NCBI GenBank assembly: GCA_028709985.1
Contig: JAQUTB010000118.1
Location: forward strand, 1-6,099
Length of the DNA: 6,099 bases
Origin: Dethiosulfovibrio sp.
Lineage (GTDB): Bacteria; Synergistota; Synergistia; Synergistales; Dethiosulfovibrionaceae
Direction of reading: 5' to 3'
Program-made: the position numbers and the translations under genes
Shown: positions 1 through 6,099 of the stretch, in pieces
Position numbering within the stretch: position 1 is the stretch's first letter
Layout of the letters: the number at the start of each line of letters is the position of its first letter
The notes under the pieces: model-generated
The model's database searches: none
Seen by the model: only the letters and a program-made list of their open reading frames with translations
Told to the model about the DNA's origin: nothing

Positions 1-1608
1 GTCACGATCACGCCTCTGCTCTGCGTGTGGTTTCTCAAGGTTCCCAATGTCGGGCCCGATCCTTACGATAAGCCTCTCTTTCGGAGATATCGTGCATTTT
101 TGGGAGGGTGTCTTTCCCATAGATGGCTGACCATCGCATCGGTTGCAGTGGCCCTAGTGGTCGCCGTGGTGGGGTTCAGCAAGGTTCCTCAGGCATTCTT
201 TCCCGACTCGACCCAGAGACGGTTCTACTTCAACTACTGGAAGCCACAGGGGGCCCACATAGAGGAAACGGATGCCGACGTCGCTAAACTGGAGGCTTTT
301 GTCTCCTCCTTGAAGGGGGTCAAGGGAGTTGGGGCGTTTGTAGGAGAGGGAACGTTGCGGTTCGTCCTGTCCTACAATTACGAGCCCCGCAACTCCAGCT
401 ACGGACAGCTGTTGATCGAGGTGGAGGACCTTAAGGGGATGGGTAGGATAATGGAGGAGATAGATTCCTATGCAAGGGCCAACTTTCCCGACGCCGAGTT
501 CCACTGTACCAAGCTGCCTAACGGCCCTGGGTTGGAGTACAAGATAGGGGTTCGTTTCAGAGGCCCTGACGAGGCTGTCCTTAAGGACCTCGCCGGTCAG
601 GCCATGGACATAATGAGGGAGAACCCTCTGGTGAGGGATCTGCGCACCGACTGGCGGCAGCAGGTACACGTACTGCGCCCCCAGTTCTCCGAGAGCCGTG
701 CCCGGCAGGTTGGGGTCAGCCGTCACGACCTGCTCCAGGCCCTTCAGTGGACCTATGGGGGAACCAGGGTAGGCATATTCAGGGAGGACGACGAACTGAT
801 ACCAATAATCTCAAGGCCTCCTGCGGATGAGCGCAAGTCTGTGGGATCCCTCGAGGATATACAGGTCTGGAGCGGAGCTTACGGGAGCTTTGTCCCCCTC
901 TCGAACGTGGTGGACGGCTCCAGGCTCGTGTGGGAGGACCCCCTCATAAACAGACACGATCGTCAAAGGGCTATCTCGGTGGAATGCAACCCTATCTCCG
1001 GTACCGCCGAGACGCTCAGGCAGGAATTGACCCAGGCTATAGACTCTATCCAGGTCCCTCTGGGCTACTCCATGACGTGGACCGGGGAGTATCAGGATTC
1101 GGCCGAGGCCCAGGAACCGCTACAGAAGACCTTTCCTCTGTGTCTTATCGCCATGTTTTTGACCGTTGTATTGCTGTTTAACTCCATAAGAAAGCCGATA
1201 ATAGTGTTTCTATCCGTCCCTCTCTCTTTGATAGGGGTGTCCGGGGGGATGGTCCTGTCGGGGATACCCTTCGGGTTTATGTCCATTTTAGGTTTTCTTG
1301 GCCTGTCGGGCATGTTGATCAAAAACGCCATAGTCCTCATAGACGAGCTGGAGATACAGATAAAAGACGGCAAGGACCGATATCTGGCCATACTGGACTC
1401 GTCGGTGGTTCGACTGAGGCCGGTGGTTATGGCGGCCGGGACCACCGTGCTGGGAATGGCCCCGTTGCTGTTCGATCCCATGTACTCGGGTATGTCGGTC
1501 ACAATAATGGGAGGTCTTTTCGTCGGAACCTTCCTGACCATGGTAATGGTTCCGGTGTTCTACGCCGTGTTCTACAGGATTTTCCCTTTGCCTAAATCTG
1601 AACTATAA
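1..1608 (+). CDS. RND-family efflux transporter permease, C-terminal half (5' truncated by window)
   Basis: The inner-membrane proton-driven pump subunit of a tripartite RND efflux system (AcrB/MexB superfamily) is seen here as its last 535 residues. The frame is open from base 1, starting in VTITPLLCVWFLK, which matches the end of TM6 in the family, so about half of a roughly 1030-residue protein lies upstream. In window numbering (base 1 = residue 1), TM7 is about 43-62. It is followed by a large periplasmic domain starting near QAFFPDSTQRRFYF, then TM8 378-396, TM9 399-421, TM10 426-447, TM11 474-491 and TM12 498-525. Lys441 in LIKNAIVLIDE of TM10 sits where AcrB has its proton-relay Lys940. 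The TM4 aspartates are outside the window. A membrane-fusion protein gene would be expected upstream. Substrate cannot be told from this half; hydrophobic compounds are the family default. The chromate-type transporter gene follows closely. Confidence 0.93.
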   Translation, partial: VTITPLLCVWFLKVPNVGPDPYDKPLFRRYRAFLGGCLSHRWLTIASVAVALVVAVVGFSKVPQAFFPDSTQRRFYFNYWKPQGAHIEETDADVAKLEAFVSSLKGVKGVGAFVGEGTLRFVLSYNYEPRNSSYGQLLIEVEDLKGMGRIMEEIDSYARANFPDAEFHCTKLPNGPGLEYKIGVRFRGPDEAVLKDLAGQAMDIMRENPLVRDLRTDWRQQVHVLRPQFSESRARQVGVSRHDLLQALQWTYGGTRVGIFREDDELIPIISRPPADERKSVGSLEDIQVWSGAYGSFVPLSNVVDGSRLVWEDPLINRHDRQRAISVECNPISGTAETLRQELTQAIDSIQVPLGYSMTWTGEYQDSAEAQEPLQKTFPLCLIAMFLTVVLLFNSIRKPIIVFLSVPLSLIGVSGGMVLSGIPFGFMSILGFLGLSGMLIKNAIVLIDELEIQIKDGKDRYLAILDSSVVRLRPVVMAAGTTVLGMAPLLFDPMYSGMSVTIMGGLFVGTFLTMVMVPVFYAVFYRIFPLPKSEL

Positions 1609-1618
1609 TCGACGGGAC

Positions 1619-1625
1619 AAAGGGG
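1619..1625 (+). promoter_or_regulatory. Shine-Dalgarno-like AAAGGGG ahead of the CHR transporter
   Basis: The purine run AAAGGGG touches the first possible start (GTG 1625), which is too close for normal initiation. It lies 8 bases before TTG 1634 and 11 before TTG 1637. The spacing favours one of the TTG codons as the real start, which would shorten the protein by 3-4 residues. Confidence 0.45.
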
Positions 1626-3124
1626 TGGTGACGTTGTTGTGGAAGATATTTTTGGCGTTTTTTAAAACCGGTCTGTTGGGATTTGGAGGCGGGGCCGCTA
1701 TAGCCCCGGCTATGCACAAGGAAGCTGTGGAGAGATATGAATGGGTCAATACGGCCACGTTCAACGATATCCTGGCCCTGTCCAACACACTTCCCGGTCC
1801 GGCGGCGCCTCAGATGGCCGCCATAATAGGTTACAGAGCTGGCGAGATCTGGGGTGCTGTCATGGCGGTCTTGGCCCTGGTAGGCCCGGTGGCTGTCATG
1901 GTGGTGGCGCTGATATGGTGGATCTTCTCCACCGTAGGGGACAGTGCCGACAAGCTGCTGATACTTCAGCGGTCCACGGTAGCGGTGTTCCCTTTGGTCT
2001 CGGCCATGTTGTGTCTCCTAATGGCCAAGTTCTTCAGACAGAGTAGATCTGCTCTGGGGACTGACAGAACCGTGTTTTTTTCCGTCCTCTGTCTGATATT
2101 GCTCTCCGTAGGTGTTGACAACGGTTTTGTTATACTTGCGATGATTTCACTGGCTATAACCGCCTCCGCTCCATGGCCAAGGTTTGTTCGAAATGCGATG
2201 GTCATACCGGTGTCTATTTTCCTTCTCATACACAGCGACCTGCCGGCTAACTTGGGCATCGTGGTTCCCTGGTGGTTTGGATGGGGGTTGGTGTTGTTCT
2301 TGGCCTTTATGGGGGGCAGGGGACTTTGGATAACCCCAGCCCTTCCATCTGAGGAGGCTCTCCCCTCGGGGGATTCAGGGCCTAAATCGGTCATGAAAGA
2401 CCTCGGCAAGCTGTGGCTGATAGTGCTGATCGTTCTGACCCCCCTCTTCCTGGTCTCTCCATTTCTCCGGTCCGTCGCCTACTTAGGCCTTCTCGGAGGG
2501 ATGATCTTCACCGGGCTTATGACCTTCGGAGGGGGGCCGGTGTTCATTCCCCTTGCCATCGACCTGCTGGCTGGCCCTTCCTCCCAGGTGTTCCTGTACA
2601 CGAAGGAGAGGCTCATGCAGTACATCGCCATAGTCAACGCCCTGCCATCCCCGATAATCACCAAGCTCTCCGCCATCTCCGGCTGGGATATGGTTCAAAG
2701 TCTGGCCGGGACCGGGCTTGGGGTTAACGGCATCAAGCCTATCGGAGCGTCTATGTCCCCTTTGAGTGTAGGGATCTGGGCTGGCGTCGGTGGGGCTATA
2801 CTGGTGCTCGCCATGGTGTTGCCCGCTATGTCCAACGCCCTGGTTGCCTTCTCCTGTTTCGACAGGGTCAAGCGCTCCCCAGGCATGAGGTCCATGACCA
2901 AGTTTATAATGCCGGTCCTTATGTCCATATTCCTCTCGGTGTTTATATCCTTCATCACCACGGCGATCGAGACGATAGGCTCTTTTCCAGGCAGCTCAAC
3001 TCTATGGGCGGTCTCCCAGGTGGTGGGCCTCTTCGCCCTATTCCTCTGGCTGGAGGCAAAAAAACTTGTTCCCGATATGTTGTTGATAGTCGGTGCGGTG
3101 GTCTACGGCCTCACGATCCTTTAG
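1625..3124 (+). CDS. chrA: Two-domain CHR family transporter (chromate transporter, ChrA-like)
   Basis: Inner-membrane transporter of the chromate ion transporter family; characterised ChrA proteins export chromate, but many members have no proven substrate. Both homologous halves are visible. In the first, GFGGG is at residues 19-23 and LPGPAAPQMAAIIGYR starts at 56. In the second, TFGGGPVFIPL starts at 300 and NALPSPIITKLSAISGW near 339. The second half has PSP (341-343) where the first has the usual PGP (57-59). At 499 residues it is longer than the roughly 400 typical of two-domain members, with extra hydrophobic segments at the C-terminal end (VVGLFALFLWLEAKK, then LLIVGAVVYGLTIL). Almost the whole protein is hydrophobic, with a short polar linker around 243-258. 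The start is uncertain: GTG 1625 is the longest, but TTG 1634 or 1637 is better spaced from the Shine-Dalgarno. The short gap to the RND gene suggests one transcript. Family assignment is firm; chromate as substrate is inference. Confidence 0.87.
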   Translation: MVTLLWKIFLAFFKTGLLGFGGGAAIAPAMHKEAVERYEWVNTATFNDILALSNTLPGPAAPQMAAIIGYRAGEIWGAVMAVLALVGPVAVMVVALIWWIFSTVGDSADKLLILQRSTVAVFPLVSAMLCLLMAKFFRQSRSALGTDRTVFFSVLCLILLSVGVDNGFVILAMISLAITASAPWPRFVRNAMVIPVSIFLLIHSDLPANLGIVVPWWFGWGLVLFLAFMGGRGLWITPALPSEEALPSGDSGPKSVMKDLGKLWLIVLIVLTPLFLVSPFLRSVAYLGLLGGMIFTGLMTFGGGPVFIPLAIDLLAGPSSQVFLYTKERLMQYIAIVNALPSPIITKLSAISGWDMVQSLAGTGLGVNGIKPIGASMSPLSVGIWAGVGGAILVLAMVLPAMSNALVAFSCFDRVKRSPGMRSMTKFIMPVLMSIFLSVFISFITTAIETIGSFPGSSTLWAVSQVVGLFALFLWLEAKKLVPDMLLIVGAVVYGLTIL

Positions 3125-3129
3125 CCCCT

Positions 3130-3157
3130 TTGTATGTCCGACTTTTTAGGCTAAACT
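3130..3157 (+). promoter_or_regulatory. Weak candidate sigma-70-type promoter before ggt
   Basis: The 88-base spacer before ggt holds TTGTAT (3130-3135) and TAAACT (3152-3157) separated by 16 bases, matching the consensus hexamers at 3 and 4 of 6 positions. An alternative is the extended -10-like TGGTATATG at 3172-3180. Neither is convincing. No clear stem-loop plus T-run terminator was found for the upstream gene, so read-through from the transporter genes is also possible. Confidence 0.2.
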
Positions 3158-3212
3158 CCTAGTAGAGGTGTTGGTATATGCCTGACAGGACAAAACGGAG
3201 GAGGTTGGCTTT

Positions 3213-4826
3213 ATGATTAAAAGAATAGATCCTCATCGTTATCGTTATCCATCGAGAAGGTCCTTGGTTTACGGTTCTAGGGGAATGGTGGCGACGTCCC
3301 ATCCCCAGGCGGCTCAGGCCGGTCTGGACGTGCTTAAAAAGGGCGGCAACGCCGTCGACGCGGCTGTGGCCACCGCCGCAGCCCTCACGGTGGTTGAGCC
3401 CACCAGCAATGGCCTTGGGAGCGACTGTTTCGCCATAGTCTGGAAGGACGGCAGGATGTACGGAATGAACGGAAGCGGTCCGTCGCCTAAACTCCTGACC
3501 AAAGATCTGCTCAAGCGTAGTGGGCTGGATCGTCTGCCTCAGGTTGGGTGGCTTCCGGTCTGTGTTCCCGGGGCAGTCGGAGCCTGGGCCGCTCTCTCTA
3601 GGCGACTGGGCCGTCTTGGTCTGCCCGAGTCCCTCGCTCCCGCTATAGACCTGGCTAGATCAGGTGTCGCCGTTCCCCCTGTGGTGGCCCATAACTGGAG
3701 CCTAGCAGCGACAAAGTACGGCAAACAGGCGGACAACCCCGAGCTGGCATCGTGGTTCGACACATTTTTGCCCGAGGGGGGCTCCCCAAAGCCAGGTCAG
3801 ATCGTGAAGCTCCATAATCACGCTAGGACCCTTGAAGCCATCGCCAACTCGGATGGAGAGTCTTTCTACAGAGGGGAGATCGCCGAGAGGATAGCCGGTT
3901 TTTCCAAAAAGACCGGTGGGCTGTTGGATCTTCCCGACCTCGGAGATTATAGGCCTAAATGGGTTGAACCTATCTCGGTCAACTACAGAGACACTACTGT
4001 GTGGGAGCTGCCACCTAACGGTCAGGGGCTGGTCGCCCTCCTGGCCTTGGGGATACTGGACGGAATGGAGGCAGGGGAGTGGGACGACCCCCTTTCGGTC
4101 CATCACAGGATTGAGGCCATAAAGCTGGCCTTCGCCGATGGACAGAGGTATATCTGTGACCCAGACAGAGGCAGTGTTCCCGTGGAGGAGCTCCTTTCCC
4201 CGGACTATCTGACATCCCGTAGGGATATGATAGGGGATAGAGCCATACGTCCCGAGGCAGGGGATCCCCACAGCGGAGGGACGGTTTACGTTGCGGTGGC
4301 CGACGGCAGCGGGACGATGGTCTCCCTCATCCAGAGCAACTACACAGGGTTCGGTTCAGGGGTCGTAGTCCCCGGAACCGGCATAGCCCTCAACAACCGA
4401 GGACTGGGTTTCTCCATGGAGCCGGGTCATCCCAACGAGCTGGCCCCCGGAAAAAGGCCATATCACACCATAATCCCCGGATTCCTTACTAGAGGTGACG
4501 AACCCATCGGTCCCTTTGGGGTCATGGGGGCCTATATGCAGCCTCAGGGACATCTACAGGTCCTGACCGGGATGCTGGACCATGGTATGAACCCCCAGGA
4601 GGCCCTGGACTCCCCCAGGTGGCAGTGGACCGGAGGGCTTGACGTTACCGTGGAGCCGTCGTTCCCGTCGGATCTGGCCCAGGCCCTGGAGAGGTTGGGC
4701 CACAGAGTGTCGATATCGCTGAACTCCGACTCTTTTGGAAGGGGACAGATGGTTTTCAGGACCTCCGATGGCAGCCTGGTCGGAGCCACCGAACCCAGGG
4801 CCGACGGCACCGTCGCGACGTGGTGA
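3213..4826 (+). CDS. ggt: Gamma-glutamyltransferase family protein, YwrD-like, cytoplasmic
   Basis: An Ntn-hydrolase of the gamma-glutamyltranspeptidase family, which cleaves gamma-glutamyl bonds (glutathione or related compounds) and matures by self-cleavage into two subunits. The N-terminal part shows KKGGNAVDAAVATAAALTVV (from residue 42) and PTSNGLGSDCF (63-73). The expected nucleophile is Thr357 in HSGGTVYVAVADG, giving a large chain of 356 and a small chain of 181 residues. The small chain has QSNYTGFGSGVVVPGTGIAL, NNRG, PGKRPYHTIIPG and MQPQGHLQVLTGMLDHG, a pattern I associate with Bacillus subtilis YwrD-type members rather than the periplasmic enzyme, which has a PLSSM lid motif. The N-terminus (MIKRIDPHRYRYPSRR) is basic and polar with no signal peptide. 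The end FGRGQMVFR...GATEPRADGTVATW looks complete. The start is ATG 3213 with a strong GGAGGAGG at 3197-3204, spacer 8. The segment SGPSP near residue 90 lacks an arginine; physiological substrate is unknown. Confidence 0.92.
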   Translation: MIKRIDPHRYRYPSRRSLVYGSRGMVATSHPQAAQAGLDVLKKGGNAVDAAVATAAALTVVEPTSNGLGSDCFAIVWKDGRMYGMNGSGPSPKLLTKDLLKRSGLDRLPQVGWLPVCVPGAVGAWAALSRRLGRLGLPESLAPAIDLARSGVAVPPVVAHNWSLAATKYGKQADNPELASWFDTFLPEGGSPKPGQIVKLHNHARTLEAIANSDGESFYRGEIAERIAGFSKKTGGLLDLPDLGDYRPKWVEPISVNYRDTTVWELPPNGQGLVALLALGILDGMEAGEWDDPLSVHHRIEAIKLAFADGQRYICDPDRGSVPVEELLSPDYLTSRRDMIGDRAIRPEAGDPHSGGTVYVAVADGSGTMVSLIQSNYTGFGSGVVVPGTGIALNNRGLGFSMEPGHPNELAPGKRPYHTIIPGFLTRGDEPIGPFGVMGAYMQPQGHLQVLTGMLDHGMNPQEALDSPRWQWTGGLDVTVEPSFPSDLAQALERLGHRVSISLNSDSFGRGQMVFRTSDGSLVGATEPRADGTVATW

Positions 4827-4828
4827 GG
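4823..4828 (+). promoter_or_regulatory. Shine-Dalgarno GTGAGG overlapping the ggt stop codon
   Basis: GTGAGG includes the TGA stop of ggt (4824-4826) and lies 8 bases before GTG 4837. It supports GTG 4837 as the DUF262 start. No in-frame ATG occurs until residue 48, which would cut into the conserved domain. The position suggests translation coupled to ggt termination. Confidence 0.55.
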
Positions 4829-4836
4829 CTTTTGAT

Positions 4837-5953
4837 GTGAAGGATGATTCAACTTACGTAGATGATGTTTTAGAGGGGGAAGAAGGACTTGATTTAGGGG
4901 CGGGATGTGATTACCCTGCCCCTGATGTTGACGTGAAAGTCAGCAGGGATCAGTACAGTCTCTTCGAGATTAACCGAATGGTAAACGAAACTAGGGATCT
5001 AATCGTAGCTCCTGACTTTCAGAGGAATAGCGTATGGAAGGAAAAACAAAAGAGGGAGCTGATAGAGACCATCCTGCTGGGAATCCCCATTCCCGTCATC
5101 TATCTTTTTGAGAACGAAAAGGGCGTAAAACAGCTTGTGGACGGTAAACAAAGGGTAGACGCCATTACAGGCTTTATGGCGAATAAATTGGCCCTGCAAG
5201 ACCTGAAGCTTCTATTCCTTTTTAACGGTAAAAAGTTTAAGGATCTAGACCCTAAGTACAAGAGTAAATTTGAACGATATCAAATAACGGTATATGTCGT
5301 CGAGCCTCCGACGCCGGAGAGGGTCAAATACGATATTTTTGACAGGGTGAACAGGGGCGGGACTAAGCTAAACAGCCAAGAGATGAGAAACGCGATTTAC
5401 TTCGGAAAATCCACGGAGTTTATCGGGAAGCTAGCTAAATCCGAGTCTTTTTTGAACGCAACCGGCGGAGGCATAAGCTCTAAACGCATGAAGGATCAAT
5501 ATGTTGTCTTGAGGTTTTTATCGTTTTATATGCTTCAAGAAAATAAAATTGTTTTTGAGTATAGAAGTAACGTTGACGACCTTTTTGCCTCAGTGATGAA
5601 ACACCTTAACGGATTGTCGGACAGGGATTTAAATGAACTAGAGAGGGTTTTTACGAGGGCCATGGACAATAGCTTGAAGATCCTGGGGGGGGGATGGCTT
5701 TCGTTTTGCCCCTCGTGATGAAAATAAAAATCGTCGTCCCATCAATATGGTGCTGTTTGAAGCTCTGGGCTGTTTTTTTGCCTCTTTCGATATCAGTTTG
5801 ATCGATAAGCTGAATCTGAAGGACGAGGTCGATCGTTTGAAGTCTGAGTACGATAAAAGCGGCTACTTCAAGAACTCCGTCGACAGTACCGATAGCGTAA
5901 GGTATCGATTTGACAAAATCAAGGAACTGAAGAGGAGGTTAAGTATTGCTTAA
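4837..5953 (+). CDS. DUF262 (GmrS/ParB-like) protein, frameshifted at a G9 tract; as read ends at 5718
   Basis: A protein of the DUF262 family, the fold found in the N-terminal part of GmrSD Type IV restriction enzymes, BrxU and SspE, where the DGQQR motif is linked to nucleotide binding or hydrolysis. From GTG 4837 there is an acidic N-terminal stretch (11 D/E in the first 32 residues), then DFQRNSVWKEKQKRELIETI (60-79), LLGIPIPVIYL (80-90), VDGKQR (101-106) and FDRVNRGGTKLNSQEMRNA (168-186). No HNH/DUF1524 nuclease motif is seen. The given frame stops at TGA 5716-5718, 293 aa, after a nonsense tail WLSFCPS. The +1 frame, entered at the G run, continues with DGFRFAPRDENKNRRPINMV and ends at 5953; with one G fewer the product is 371 aa. 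The gene is more AT-rich than ggt and overlaps the ATPase gene by 8 bases. A defence role is inferred from family and partner. Family call strong; state (phase-OFF, pseudogene or read error) open. Confidence 0.85.
5685..5693 (+). repeat. Homopolymer tract of nine G within the DUF262 coding region
   Basis: Nine consecutive G follow codon 282. The frame that is open upstream stops at 5716-5718. The frame that continues the family-like sequence downstream is closed just upstream by TGA at 5675-5677. The frame change must therefore lie in the 41 bases between these stops, and the G run is the obvious site. By length: G8 gives full 371 aa, G9 stops at 5718, and G10 would stop at the TGA at 5799-5801. 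Confidence 0.9.
5693..5953 (+). other. Out-of-frame C-terminal segment of the DUF262 gene
   Basis: This stop-free segment encodes the displaced last 86 residues of the DUF262 protein, beginning DGFRFAPRDENKNRRP, then INMVLFEALGCFFASFD, and a charged helical end with a repeated basic/acidic pattern (KLNLKDEVDRLKSEYDK, FDKIKELKRRL). It reads as a natural continuation of the upstream domain. Codon use is sensible up to the stop. An internal ATG at 5747 has no good Shine-Dalgarno, so an independent small gene is unlikely. Confidence 0.8.
5933..5938 (+). promoter_or_regulatory. Strong Shine-Dalgarno AGGAGG for the TTG start of the ATPase gene
   Basis: AGGAGG (extended to AGGAGGTT, 5933-5940) is a near-perfect anti-16S match located 7 bases before TTG 5946. 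It lies inside the last codons of the DUF262 gene and decides the unusual TTG start. The tight placement points to coupled translation of the pair. Confidence 0.8.
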
Positions 5954-6099
5954 AAAAATAAATATAAAAAACTTTAAGTGTATAAAGGCCCTTGATCTGT
6001 CTCTGCCTGCCTTGACCGTCCTCGCTGGCCCTAACTCCAGTGGAAAGTCCACGGTAATACAGGCCATACTCCTGGCCTTTATGGGTTTTGAACAGGAAA
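5946..6099 (+). CDS. AAA (AAA15/OLD-like or DUF3696-type) ATPase, N-terminal fragment cut by window end
   Basis: Only the first 51 codons are present. From TTG 5946 the protein begins (M)LKKINIKNFKCIKALDLSL, the typical first strand and KNFK motif of SMC/RecF/OLD-like ATPases. A Walker A motif GPNSSGKST follows at residues 28-36, then VIQAILLAF. The NSSGKST form followed by IQA is common in AAA15-type and DUF3696 proteins. I recall such ATPases encoded next to DUF262 genes, but could not check it here. Walker B, signature and any C-terminal TOPRIM or DUF3696 part would lie beyond the window. The gene overlaps the end of the DUF262 frame by 8 bases (5946-5953) and has a strong Shine-Dalgarno, so the two products probably work together. 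ATPase class is certain from the motif; subfamily and defence function are inference. Confidence 0.85.
   Translation, partial: MLKKINIKNFKCIKALDLSLPALTVLAGPNSSGKSTVIQAILLAFMGFEQE

Noticed and set aside
154..726. 190-codon open frame on the minus strand
   Set aside because: It lies fully inside the RND periplasmic domain coding region, shows no recognisable family and is a GC-rich antisense shadow.
3125..3212. Terminator or small RNA between the CHR and ggt genes
   Set aside because: Only a 4-base inverted pair (TAGG/CCTA around 3147-3161) is seen, without a following T run; too weak to call.
3702..4271. 189-codon open frame on the minus strand inside ggt
   Set aside because: Overlaps strongly conserved ggt codons on the other strand; the translation has no domain-like pattern.
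4735..4836. Upstream extension of the DUF262 frame into ggt (start at 4735)
   Set aside because: Those codons are read in another frame by the conserved ggt C-terminus; the extension (FSGPPMAAWSEPPNPG) is not DUF262-like, and GTG 4837 has a suitable Shine-Dalgarno.
4827..4836. Attachment site or mobile-element border at the module edge
   Set aside because: Only 10 bases separate the genes, and I found no tRNA, inverted repeat or duplicated target; the other edge is outside the window.
5747..5953. Separate 68-residue gene starting at ATG 5747
   Set aside because: Homology-like sequence continues upstream of that ATG to the G tract, and there is no good ribosome site; it is the displaced end of the DUF262 gene.
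5952..5958. A7 run just after the ATPase start as a second slippage switch
   Set aside because: The run is short and of a type expected by chance in AT-rich Lys codons; the frame through it is intact to the Walker A motif.

Overview
The window holds four co-oriented (+) genes and part of a fifth: the 3' half of an RND efflux pump, a two-domain CHR (chromate-type) transporter, a YwrD-like gamma-glutamyltransferase, a DUF262 (GmrS/ParB-like) protein, and the first 51 codons of an AAA ATPase. Coding density is very high; the longest non-coding gap is 88 bases (3125-3212). The left three genes are GC-rich and use many AGG/AGA arginine and ATA isoleucine codons together with GTG/TTG starts. That style recalls Synergistota such as Dethiosulfovibrio, but this is an impression from codon style and not a taxonomic proof.

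Bases 1-3124 form a membrane-transport block. The RND pump C-terminal half is followed after a gap of about 16-25 bases by the CHR transporter, so the two are probably cotranscribed. After an 88-base spacer, which may hold a weak promoter, comes ggt (3213-4826). It lacks a signal peptide, so it is probably a cytoplasmic gamma-glutamyl peptide hydrolase or transferase.

The character changes at the ggt stop codon. From about 4827 the DNA becomes visibly more AT-rich and carries what looks like an acquired defence-type module: a DUF262 protein with FQRNSVW, VDGKQR and FDRVNRGG motifs, overlapping by 8 bases an AAA ATPase with Walker A GPNSSGKST. The module has no obvious promoter of its own, and its first Shine-Dalgarno overlaps the ggt stop codon, so it may be transcribed by read-through from ggt.

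The most interesting point is a run of nine G residues (5685-5693) inside the DUF262 gene. As given, the reading frame ends at 5718 (293 aa). The missing C-terminal part continues without a stop in the +1 frame up to 5953, where it overlaps the ATPase start. Eight G instead of nine would restore a 371-residue protein. This is either a phase-variable ON/OFF switch caught in the OFF state, a recent inactivating mutation, or a homopolymer sequencing error.
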